A stretch of DNA of 24,146 nucleotides. It comes from JAFGSZ01 sp964492185. Its GTDB lineage: Bacteria; Bacteroidota; Bacteroidia; Bacteroidales; UBA10428. The notes beneath the pieces are model-generated. The model had not been told where the DNA came from. It did not search any database and saw nothing but the letters and a program-made list of their open reading frames with translations. Location of the stretch: the NCBI GenBank assembly GCA_964492185.1, contig CAZBJH010000043.1, positions 1-24,146 on the forward strand, written 5' to 3'. The translations under genes and the position numbers were made by a program. Shown here one piece after another: positions 17,238 to 24,146 of this stretch (position 1 is the stretch's first letter; each line of letters opens with the position of its first letter).

Positions 17238-18221
17238 TTAAAGATATCTTATGCTTTTGTATTGTTTCGGACTTTTTTCCACACCGATCCTGAAACAATA
17301 ATTCAATACGATTTCATGTGAACCCTGATTATATTGTGTCAGTTTTGTCGTTGCAAAATCATATGCATATCCCACTTTAAGCCCGTTAAAGATTTCTATT
17401 CCTACCATTCCTACAATTGCATTTGCCGGTCTATAAGTAACGCCACCCCAGAATTTTTTATTGTATCGAACAATTGCATTTAAATCAAATTCAGTAACTT
17501 TGGCGTCAGACTGAACTAATACAGAGGGAATTATTTCGAAAGAAGGATTGTTTAACTGAACATTATAACTTGCTGTTAAATAATAATGCCTTGCCTTTTT
17601 TTCAAATGTATCATTATTTCCTGAAGAGGTTTCATTCGGATAACGTATTTCAGATTCAAGAATGTTTGTGGCTGAAAGCCCCAGGTAAAGATATTCACTT
17701 CTGTAGAAAAGGCCTGCATTCATATCGAATGCGAAAACATTCTGATCTCCCCGGGGGATAGCCATATCTTCACCTCCAACTCCCGAATTATTTAATTCAT
17801 CAGTAGAAAGCCAGTTATTTGTCTCTAATTCACTGTTAAATACCCCGCCGCCTATTCCTATACCTAATTTCCCGTCTCTTACCTGTATCCTGTATGCATA
17901 AGACAATCTCAGATCAATATTTGAGTAATTACCCCATGTGTCCCGGTAAATGGATAAACCAACACCATGATCGGCACCAAGCAGGCTGAAGGGAGCATTT
18001 ACAGAAATACTGACATCCTCAGGCGCCCCGTCAAAACCAACCCACTGTTGTCTGGTTAAGGCGTTCACGCAGATCATATCATTATTGCCTGCAGAGCCTG
18101 GATTTATGGTCGTATGGTTATACATAAACTGACTTATCTTAGGATCTTGTTGCCCTTTAACTTTATTTATATTTATAGTTATTAAAAGTAATACTCCAAA
18201 ATATATTGTATTTTTTATCAT
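17238..18221 (-). CDS. PorP/SprF family type IX secretion outer membrane protein
   Basis: This outer-membrane barrel protein belongs to the PorP/SprF family, which anchors type IX components or partners with surface adhesins. The 327 residues start MIKNTIYFGVLLLITI (signal peptide, cleavage near VKG-QQD). The mature N-terminus has the family signature DPKISQFMYNHTTINPGSAG and RQQWVGFDGAPEDVSISVN, and the chain ends KVGYAYDFATTKLTQYNQGSHEIVLNYCF. The frame is open back to an ATG at 18302, but the ATG at 18221 follows a GGAAAA ribosome binding site and starts a clean signal peptide. It heads the gldKLMN operon with a 50-bp gap. PorP and SprF are close relatives and this copy cannot be assigned to one by sequence alone. 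Confidence 0.93.
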   Translation of the reverse strand: MIKNTIYFGVLLLITININKVKGQQDPKISQFMYNHTTINPGSAGNNDMICVNALTRQQWVGFDGAPEDVSISVNAPFSLLGADHGVGLSIYRDTWGNYSNIDLRLSYAYRIQVRDGKLGIGIGGGVFNSELETNNWLSTDELNNSGVGGEDMAIPRGDQNVFAFDMNAGLFYRSEYLYLGLSATNILESEIRYPNETSSGNNDTFEKKARHYYLTASYNVQLNNPSFEIIPSVLVQSDAKVTEFDLNAIVRYNKKFWGGVTYRPANAIVGMVGIEIFNGLKVGYAYDFATTKLTQYNQGSHEIVLNYCFRIGVEKSPKQYKSIRYL

Positions 18222-18369
18222 ATTTTTTCCACTTACTTTATGAATCTTAAGGCTGTCAGGCCTTTTACAAAACAGTAAAATAAGTAAAAATATTGTTTTC
18301 ATACAAGTGTTATCAACAGTATTCTGTTAATAAAATACCCTGGTTGAAATTATTTTTTTATACTGTGAT

Positions 18370-18398
18370 TAAAGGTATAATGTTTCTTTTTTATCAAG
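18370..18398 (-). promoter_or_regulatory. Weak candidate promoter for the porP-gldKLMN operon
   Basis: On the minus strand TACCTTTA (complement of 18370-18377), one base off TAnnTTTG, is preceded 17 bp upstream by CTTG (complement of 18395-18398), close to the -33 TTTG. The spacing is slightly short. It would give a leader of about 140 nt before the ATG at 18221. The site lies just inside the edge of repeat copy 4. Confidence 0.3.
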
Positions 18399-18418
18399 AA
18401 TTCTAAAAAAAAATTAAT

Positions 18419-18585
18419 TAGTGTCTGTCCATAAAGTCCCATTTGCTGCGTTACGCTTGTCCGAAAATTGCTCATTTACGACTGGTAAACTCCGCATTTT
18501 CGGACTGCGCAAGCCTTGCAAATGAAACTTTATGAACAGACACATGGTCAATTAAACATTTTGTCAACTTTATAGACAGACTCTA
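18419..18585 (+). repeat. Dispersed palindromic repeat, copy 4 (full length)
   Basis: This 167-bp copy has the same orientation as copy 3. Positions 18419-18545 form one near-continuous palindrome centred at 18482, with tip TTTAC-GACTG-GTAAA (18475-18489), and a 40-base tail carries the third terminal-type motif (inverted ACTTTATAGACAGACTCTA). Both ends have TA. It separates the topA-arginase pair from the type IX operon. Confidence 0.93.
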
Positions 18586-18620
18586 ATTTTGCGGGTTTTG
18601 ATATTTCATGGTAATACGAG

Positions 18621-19772
18621 CTAATTCAGTTTCTGAAAGGCTTTCCACCATATATCCGGGATCTCGTGTGTGCATGCAGACTGATAATCTTCCAACGAAC
18701 AGGATATGAGCTGTGATTCATTATCTTTTGAAGGTACTTCCATCCACCATCGATTGCTTATATGGCTTTTATAAAAACGTATTTTATATTCCATGTTTTC
18801 ATGGCCGACAATAAAGGTCTTGAAATCGGGATTTTCTGCAGATGGATGTTCTGTTTTTCTATAAGATACCCCGTCAATAAAATACCAGATCATTTGCGAG
18901 GCCAGCCTGCAGGTTATTTCATTAATATCGTATTTGGGATTGATCTCAAAAATCCCGAAATTGGAAATATTGTCACTCAGGCCTGCATAGCGGGCGATCT
19001 GACATGCCTCATCAGCATATAGTCCGTTTGGTGAAGATGACTGGCGGGCCGGGGCATCGGAATGCTTTATTGCACCTATATCAAAGCTCAGGATATCCGT
19101 ATCACGAAGTACGGGTTCGGAAATTGTTATTTTGTTCCTGATCAGCCCCAGACGCATGTAATCCTGATATTTCGTATTAAGAAAATCAATACTTCCCGGG
19201 TTGGTTAAATATTGCTGGTGGGCAAGATGGACAAATTTAAAAAGATGATCATTACCCTCAAATATCCTGCCCAGCCATGCTTCTGAATGGTCTTCCCGGC
19301 TGCCCGGTGAAATGTCAATCTTTTTATCAATACAGGTAAAATTGATTTTATCTTTAATCTCCTTATAAGCCAGATAGATCGGGTAGGAGAGGTCCTGTGT
19401 CCCTCCGGCAACAATGGTAATAACCTGGTTATTGAGCAGTTCGTAGATAACATCACGAAGGGCATAATAGGTGTCATTATAAGTATTTCCCGGCTTTAGA
19501 TTGCCCAGGTCAATAATTCCGGTTTTGTTATTCACCCTGTAAAGCTGGTAAAGAAAGCTTCTTATACGGTCAGGAGCCAGTGATGCGCCTTTATTAAATG
19601 AATGCCGGTCTTCCGGAATACCCAGGAGTGCAATTTTATATCTGCTTACATCATCGATAGGATTGTCAGGTGTATGAATGCTTATATTCGATCCGAACAG
19701 ATGTTTGTCGGGTTTGAAATTTTCGTCCGGTTTATCCAAGCTCACGGGATCAAAGTAATCATTTATATTCAT
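18621..19772 (-). CDS. Arginase/formimidoylglutamase-fold protein with degenerate metal site
   Basis: This 383-residue protein has the ureohydrolase (arginase/agmatinase/HutG) fold: IALLGIPEDRHSFNKGASLAPDRIRSFLY cut to its core GIPED..NKGASLAPDRIR near residues 51-71, VAGGTQDLSYP (121-131), FTCIDKKIDI (145-154), DILSFDIGAI (226-235) and FGIFEINPKYD (272-282). In active members these loops supply six manganese ligands. Here the His of GG-x-H-D is Gln126, the His of D-x-H-x-D is Lys151 and the second Asp of S-x-D-x-D is Gly233, so three of six are lost, while Asp127, Asp149, Asp153 and Asp231 remain. It is probably not an active ureohydrolase despite likely automatic naming as formimidoylglutamase. 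It lies 44 bp after topA, same strand, probably co-transcribed. Function unknown. Confidence 0.88.
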   Translation of the reverse strand: MNINDYFDPVSLDKPDENFKPDKHLFGSNISIHTPDNPIDDVSRYKIALLGIPEDRHSFNKGASLAPDRIRSFLYQLYRVNNKTGIIDLGNLKPGNTYNDTYYALRDVIYELLNNQVITIVAGGTQDLSYPIYLAYKEIKDKINFTCIDKKIDISPGSREDHSEAWLGRIFEGNDHLFKFVHLAHQQYLTNPGSIDFLNTKYQDYMRLGLIRNKITISEPVLRDTDILSFDIGAIKHSDAPARQSSSPNGLYADEACQIARYAGLSDNISNFGIFEINPKYDINEITCRLASQMIWYFIDGVSYRKTEHPSAENPDFKTFIVGHENMEYKIRFYKSHISNRWWMEVPSKDNESQLISCSLEDYQSACTHEIPDIWWKAFQKLN

Positions 19773-19788
19773 GCGGGCGTATCATTAG

Positions 19789-19812
19789 CTAGTGTTTGTT
19801 GACAGACTAGTG
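19789..19812. repeat. Possible relic of the dispersed repeat's termini
   Basis: The 44-bp gap between topA and the arginase-like gene contains CTAGTGTTTGTTGACAGACT and the following AG/TG, an imperfect palindrome. Its left half resembles TAGTGTCTGT and its right half the inverted ACAGACACTA end of the 167-bp repeat, with the interior missing. This may be an excision scar or chance. Confidence 0.25.
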
Positions 19813-19816
19813 AAGA

Positions 19817-22129
19817 TCAGCTTTTCTTTTTCTTTTTGGTTGATGATTCGTTTATTATCTCATGACATTGTTCAAGTGTCAGGTTTTTCGGATCGGTTTT
19901 TCGTGGTATCCTGTAATTTTTGTTATTAAATGATATGTATGGTCCCCACCGGCCGTTTAACACCTGTAACCCGGGTTCTTCATCAAAGGTTTTTATTATC
20001 CGGTTTCTTTCCCGTTCCCTTTTGGATTCTATCAGTTCGACAGCCCGTTCAGCAGTAATAGTAAAAGGATCATCAATATCCTTCGCCATAGAGTAGAATT
20101 TTGAATCGTGCCGCACATATGGTCCGAATCTGCCGATTGCAGCTACCATATCCTTCCCTTCATAAGTTCCTATCTTACGCGGCAAGCGAAATAAATTCAT
20201 TGCTTCTTCCAGTGTGATGGTTTCAAGTTGCTGGCCTTTTAGTAAACCGGCGTATTTGGGTTTTTCATTACTTTCAGGGTCATTTTCACCTATCTGAACA
20301 ATAGGTCCGTATCTGCCCATTCGTGCAATTACTGGCTTGCCCGAATCAGGATCCTTTCCCAGCATTCTTTCCCCTTTTGAATAGTCCGACACCTCAAGTG
20401 TTTCTTCCACCTGGTTGTGGAAAGGTTTATAGAATTTCCCGATCATGTCGGTCCAGTTCAGTTTTCCCGAAGCAATATCATCAAACTCTTTTTCAATACT
20501 GGCGGTAAAATTATAATCAAGGATATTATCAAAATATTCAACCAGGAAGTCATTAACTATCATCCCTATATTATCGGGGAACAACTTTGCTTTTTCAGAA
20601 CCATAGGTTTCGTTCCTGGTTTGTTCTTTTATCGATCGGTTTTCCAGCAGCAGGCTGATGATCTTTCTCTCTTTTCCCGGTCGGTCCTCTTTAATGACAT
20701 ATCCACGGTTTTGAATTGTGGAAATGGTGGGGGCATAAGTTGAAGGGCGTCCTATGCCAAGTTCTTCCAATTTTTTTACAAGGCTGGCTTCCGTGTAGCG
20801 CGGGGGCGAACTGGTATAACGCTGAACAGCGTTGATAGAGGAATATGTCAGATTATCCTCCTTCTTCACAGGAGGTAACAATCCTTTTGTTTCTTCTTCC
20901 TGTTCATCATCGGTGGATTCAATATAAACTTTAAGAAAGCCGTCAAAAATCAATATTTCTCCTGTTGCAATAAAATTTTCTTTGCTTTCGGAAACATCTA
21001 TGGTGACTGTTGTTTTTTCAAGCCGGGCATCACTCATTTGTGATGCAAGCGTTCTTTTCCGGATCAGTTCGTATAATTTTTTTTCCGTATTATTACCCTG
21101 GATCGTTTTATTTTCGATATAGGTAGGACGAATTGCTTCATGAGCTTCCTGCGCACTTTTTGATTTGGTTGTAAAGTTCCTGGGATTAACATATTTTTCG
21201 CCATACTCAGCATCGATGATCTTTTTTGCAGAATTCATGGCTGTGGTAGAAAGATTGACCGAATCGGTACGCATGTAGGTAATCTTTCCGGCTTCATAAA
21301 GACGCTGTGCTATGGTCATGGTTTGAGAGACCGAGAATCCCAGCTTGCGGCTGGCTTCCTGTTGTAAGGTGGATGTTGTAAAAGGCGGGGCCGGTGATTT
21401 TTTTGAAGGCTTTGTTGTAATATCTTTTACTGTAAACTCAGAATTAAGACACTGGTCAAGGAATTTTTCAGCCTTTTCCTTTGTAGAAAATCTGGTTGAT
21501 GCGTCTGCTTTGAAAGAGTTTTCTTCTTTACCGGCATGAAAGTTACCTGTTACCCGGAAGGCAGAGGAAGGGGTGAAGTTGATTATCTCCCGCTCACGCT
21601 CCACCACAAGCCTGACGGCAACCGACTGAACCCTGCCGGCTGAAAGTGATGGTTTGACCTTCTTCCATAATACAGGTGAAAGTTCAAAACCAACAATACG
21701 GTCAAGCACCCGGCGTGCCTGCTGGGCATTCACCAGGTTCCTGTCAATACCACGGTAATTATTTATTGAATTGAGTATGGCTTCTTTGGTTATTTCATGA
21801 AAAACAATTCTGCGGGTATTGTCGGGTTTGAGCTTAAGAACTTCATACAGATGCCAGGCAATAGCTTCCCCTTCACGGTCTTCATCCGATGCCAGCCATA
21901 CAATACCGGAATCTTTTACCGATTTTTTTAGCTCAGCTACAATCTTTTTCTTATCATCCGGTACAATATACTGAGGCTCAAAATTGTTATTAAGGTCTAT
22001 GCCAAAATTCTTTTTGGCAAGATCACGGATATGACCCATACTCGACCTGACAGCGAATTTTTTACCCAAAAATTTTTCTATTGTTTTGGCTTTGGCCGGT
22101 GATTCAACAATTACTAAATTTTCAATCAT
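19817..22129 (-). CDS. topA: DNA topoisomerase I (type IA)
   Basis: This enzyme relaxes negatively supercoiled DNA by transient cleavage of one strand. The Toprim domain is at the N-terminus (NLVIVESPAKAKTIEKFLG with Glu9, and ASDEDREGEAIAWHL near residue 80). The active-site Tyr lies in GKITYMRTDSVNLS (about residue 290), and ELGIGRPSTYAPTIS and the QEAHEAIRPT motif are present. The C-terminal part carries repeated topoisomerase modules (GRYGPIVQIG, GRFGPYVRHD, GRWGPYISFNN) instead of the four-cysteine zinc fingers of E. coli; only isolated cysteines occur. A lysine-rich tail (KKKKKS) ends the 770-residue chain. It probably co-transcribes with the arginase-like gene. Confidence 0.98.
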   Translation of the reverse strand: MIENLVIVESPAKAKTIEKFLGKKFAVRSSMGHIRDLAKKNFGIDLNNNFEPQYIVPDDKKKIVAELKKSVKDSGIVWLASDEDREGEAIAWHLYEVLKLKPDNTRRIVFHEITKEAILNSINNYRGIDRNLVNAQQARRVLDRIVGFELSPVLWKKVKPSLSAGRVQSVAVRLVVEREREIINFTPSSAFRVTGNFHAGKEENSFKADASTRFSTKEKAEKFLDQCLNSEFTVKDITTKPSKKSPAPPFTTSTLQQEASRKLGFSVSQTMTIAQRLYEAGKITYMRTDSVNLSTTAMNSAKKIIDAEYGEKYVNPRNFTTKSKSAQEAHEAIRPTYIENKTIQGNNTEKKLYELIRKRTLASQMSDARLEKTTVTIDVSESKENFIATGEILIFDGFLKVYIESTDDEQEEETKGLLPPVKKEDNLTYSSINAVQRYTSSPPRYTEASLVKKLEELGIGRPSTYAPTISTIQNRGYVIKEDRPGKERKIISLLLENRSIKEQTRNETYGSEKAKLFPDNIGMIVNDFLVEYFDNILDYNFTASIEKEFDDIASGKLNWTDMIGKFYKPFHNQVEETLEVSDYSKGERMLGKDPDSGKPVIARMGRYGPIVQIGENDPESNEKPKYAGLLKGQQLETITLEEAMNLFRLPRKIGTYEGKDMVAAIGRFGPYVRHDSKFYSMAKDIDDPFTITAERAVELIESKRERERNRIIKTFDEEPGLQVLNGRWGPYISFNNKNYRIPRKTDPKNLTLEQCHEIINESSTKKKKKS

Positions 22130-22153
22130 GCAAAATATATTTTTTTATTGGCA

Positions 22154-22185
22154 CAAAATAAGGGAATTACATGGTCATCTTCAAA
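22154..22185 (-). promoter_or_regulatory. Candidate Bacteroidota promoter for topA
   Basis: On the minus strand a TTTG (complement of 22182-22185) is followed after 20 bp by TTATTTTG (complement of 22154-22161), which matches TAnnTTTG at five of six fixed positions. The predicted start falls shortly before the topA ATG at 22129. Confidence 0.4.
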
Positions 22186-22245
22186 TATCTTGAAAAAATT
22201 AATATAAAAATATTATTACTTTTACGTTGAACTCTTAGAAATAGT

Positions 22246-24146
22246 ATGAACGATACAAATAAAAAAATAAAAAGTTATAACAAGATCTTCTGGATAATTT
22301 TTGCAAGCCCCTGGATGATATTGATCATATTATTTATACTGATATCAATGGGTAAGCTGGGTTATATGCCGTCTTTCAAAGTGCTGGAAAACCCGAAGAC
22401 AAATATTGCTACACAGGTGATTTCGGAAGACAATAAAGTTATGGGTACGTTCTATCTTCAGAACCGTACTTATGTTGAATATGAAGATCTTCCGCCGTAT
22501 CTGATCAATGCACTGATCGCCACGGAGGATATCAGGTTTTACCGGCATTCGGGGATTGATCCACGGGGATTGGCAAGGGTTTTTGTAAAATCTATTTTAT
22601 TAGGTAACCGTGATGCAGGCGGGGGCAGTACAATAACACAACAGCTTGCCAAGAATCTTTTCCCCAGGGATACTGCCTATTACCATTCTTCCATACGACG
22701 GGGAACCAATCTTGTTCTGACCAAATTCCGTGAGTGGATAACTGCTGTTAAACTGGAAAGAGCTTACACCAAACAGGAGATCATTACAATGTATTTTAAT
22801 CAGTTTGATTTTCTGTATCAGGCTGTGGGATTGAACTCGGCTGCACAGGTTTATTTTAACACCTCTCCCGATTCCCTGAGGATAGAACAGGCTGCTTTGC
22901 TCGTTGGAATGGCAAAAAACCCCTGGGTATATAATCCGCACAGGTTCCCTGAAAAGGCCATGGAAAGGAGGGATATTGTTTTTATGCAAATGGAGAAATA
23001 CGGGTATATTAACCGTGAAGAATTTGACAGCCTCAGAAATCTGCCCCTTGAGCTGGATTTTCAGCGAATTCATCATGATGAGGGAATTGGCACCTATTTC
23101 AGGGAATATTTGCGGGTAACGTTGTCAGCCAGGGAGCCTGAAAGGAAGAATTATTATTTTTATAAGAGTTATAAGGATGATTCATTACGATGGAGAGAGG
23201 ATCCTGTTTTTGGATGGTGCAATAAAAACCTGAAACCTGACCATACACCCTATAATATATATACGGATGGCCTGAAGATATATACAACGATAAATCATTC
23301 CATGCAACTGTATGCTGAACGTGCTGTTGAAAAACATCTCGGGGGGTATTTGCAGGAAACTTTTTTTCGCCATATGAGAGGCAGGCCGAGGGCACCTTTT
23401 TCAAATGATCTCACAAAATCCGAGATAAACAGTATAATGAGGAGGGCAATGTTAAATTCAACCCGTGGCAGAAACCTCAGAAACCGGGGAGTCCCCATGG
23501 ATTCTATATACCGGGCGTTCCAGGAACCCGTTGAGATGAGCATATTCAGCTGGGATGGAGAAATAGATACAATAATGACTCCGTGGGATTCCATACTATA
23601 TTACAAACATATTCTTCAAACCGGATTTTTATCGATGGATCCGCAAAACGGACATGTGAAAGCATACGTGGGAGGGCTTGATATGGGGCATTTTCAATAT
23701 GATCATGTAACAAAGGGAAAACGTCAGGCAGGATCATTGTTCAAGCCGTTTCTATATATACTTGCCATGCAGGAAGGCTTCACACCCTGCGATCAGGTCC
23801 CCAATGTATCGGTCACCTTCTTTTTGAATGACACTGTATGGTCCCCCCAGTCCCTGAGTCGTCCCGAAGACCTGGGTAAACTGAGGACTTTACAGTGGGG
23901 GCTGGGGCGTTCGGAAAATAATATTTCTGCCTACCTTGTTCAGCATTTTAAACCGGAACCGATAGCAAAAATTGCCTATCGTTGCGGTATTAATAGCTAT
24001 ATTGATCCGCAACCCTCTATGATCTACGGAACATCGGATATGAGTGTTGAAGAAATGGTTGGGTCATACTCTACATTTGCCAATAAGGGGATCCATATTG
24101 ACCCCTTTTATGTAACCCGTATTGAAGACAAAAACGGTAATGTGCT
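22246..24146 (+). CDS. mrcA: Class A penicillin-binding protein (PBP1A type), 3' end beyond window
   Basis: This bifunctional peptidoglycan glycosyltransferase/transpeptidase is anchored in the inner membrane and acts in the periplasm. The 633 codons present run open to the window edge. There is one membrane helix (about residues 14-36). The GT51 domain has ATEDIRFYRHSG with catalytic Glu94, GGGSTITQQLAKNLF near 126-139, and LERAYTKQEIITMYFNQ. The transpeptidase domain shows the nucleophile motif GSLFKPF (Ser497, Lys500) and SEN (556-558); the KTG box would lie past the end. There is a long linker between the two domains, rich in Arg (MRGRPRAPF, STRGRNLRNRG). It is divergent from topA across 116 bp; TACTTTTA at 22217-22224 is a weak candidate -7 site. 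The start ATG at 22246 gives a short, basic cytoplasmic tail. Confidence 0.95.
   Translation, partial: MNDTNKKIKSYNKIFWIIFASPWMILIILFILISMGKLGYMPSFKVLENPKTNIATQVISEDNKVMGTFYLQNRTYVEYEDLPPYLINALIATEDIRFYRHSGIDPRGLARVFVKSILLGNRDAGGGSTITQQLAKNLFPRDTAYYHSSIRRGTNLVLTKFREWITAVKLERAYTKQEIITMYFNQFDFLYQAVGLNSAAQVYFNTSPDSLRIEQAALLVGMAKNPWVYNPHRFPEKAMERRDIVFMQMEKYGYINREEFDSLRNLPLELDFQRIHHDEGIGTYFREYLRVTLSAREPERKNYYFYKSYKDDSLRWREDPVFGWCNKNLKPDHTPYNIYTDGLKIYTTINHSMQLYAERAVEKHLGGYLQETFFRHMRGRPRAPFSNDLTKSEINSIMRRAMLNSTRGRNLRNRGVPMDSIYRAFQEPVEMSIFSWDGEIDTIMTPWDSILYYKHILQTGFLSMDPQNGHVKAYVGGLDMGHFQYDHVTKGKRQAGSLFKPFLYILAMQEGFTPCDQVPNVSVTFFLNDTVWSPQSLSRPEDLGKLRTLQWGLGRSENNISAYLVQHFKPEPIAKIAYRCGINSYIDPQPSMIYGTSDMSVEEMVGSYSTFANKGIHIDPFYVTRIEDKNGNV

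Noticed and set aside
10..18585. The dispersed repeats as a CRISPR array
   Set aside because: Copies are 167 bp, kilobases apart and in both orientations; there is no regular spacer pattern and no cas gene.
22600..23076. A 158-codon minus-strand frame inside the penicillin-binding protein gene
   Set aside because: It lies opposite the GT51 domain, whose plus-strand motifs are intact; the minus-strand translation has no family features.

Overview
The window comes from a member of the Bacteroidota. The evidence is a complete type IX secretion / gliding motility core (PorP/SprF-GldK-GldL-GldM-GldN), Bacteroidota-restricted families (DUF3352, DUF5723, DUF4834), A+T-rich intergenic DNA, weak Shine-Dalgarno sequences and several TAnnTTTG-like -7 elements. 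I cannot name the genus; the gene set looks most like a Bacteroidales/Marinilabiliales-type environmental or gut lineage.

Layout, left to right. (1) 1-1131: a decayed Tat-exported Gfo/Idh/MocA oxidoreductase on the minus strand, broken by a frameshift, a stop codon and a repeat element at its 3' end. (2) 1456-2136: uracil-DNA glycosylase (minus). (3) 2567-8489: a tight plus-strand three-gene operon encoding an inner-membrane-anchored DUF3352/beta-propeller protein, a lipoprotein and a DUF5723 outer-membrane barrel. (4) 8490-9010: no convincing gene, but a dense cluster of inverted repeats. (5) 9011-9262: a small DUF4834 membrane protein, facing a two-gene MlaF/MlaE-like lipid ABC transporter (9468-10960, minus). 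(6) 11125-12219: manC (plus), converging on the type IX operon across a strong bidirectional terminator. (7) 12310-18221: the type IX operon, transcribed right to left as porP/sprF-gldK-gldL-gldM-gldN. (8) 18621-22129: an arginase-family protein that has lost half of its metal ligands, downstream of topA (minus). (9) 22246 to the end: a class A penicillin-binding protein, cut by the window edge.

A recurring feature is a dispersed, palindromic, MITE-like repeat of 167 bp with imperfect 19-bp terminal inverted repeats. There are four copies (10-160, 2298-2464, 9264-9430, 18419-18585), a diverged partial copy (from 8491) and a possible relic (19789-19812). No transposase is present. One copy ends the reading frame of the oxidoreductase, which suggests that the element has moved.

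Functionally the region is dominated by envelope biology: protein secretion across the outer membrane (GldKLMN with PorP), lipid trafficking (MlaEF), peptidoglycan synthesis (class A PBP), sugar-nucleotide supply for surface glycans (ManC) and an uncharacterised envelope-spanning trio. The housekeeping DNA enzymes Ung and TopA lie between these blocks.
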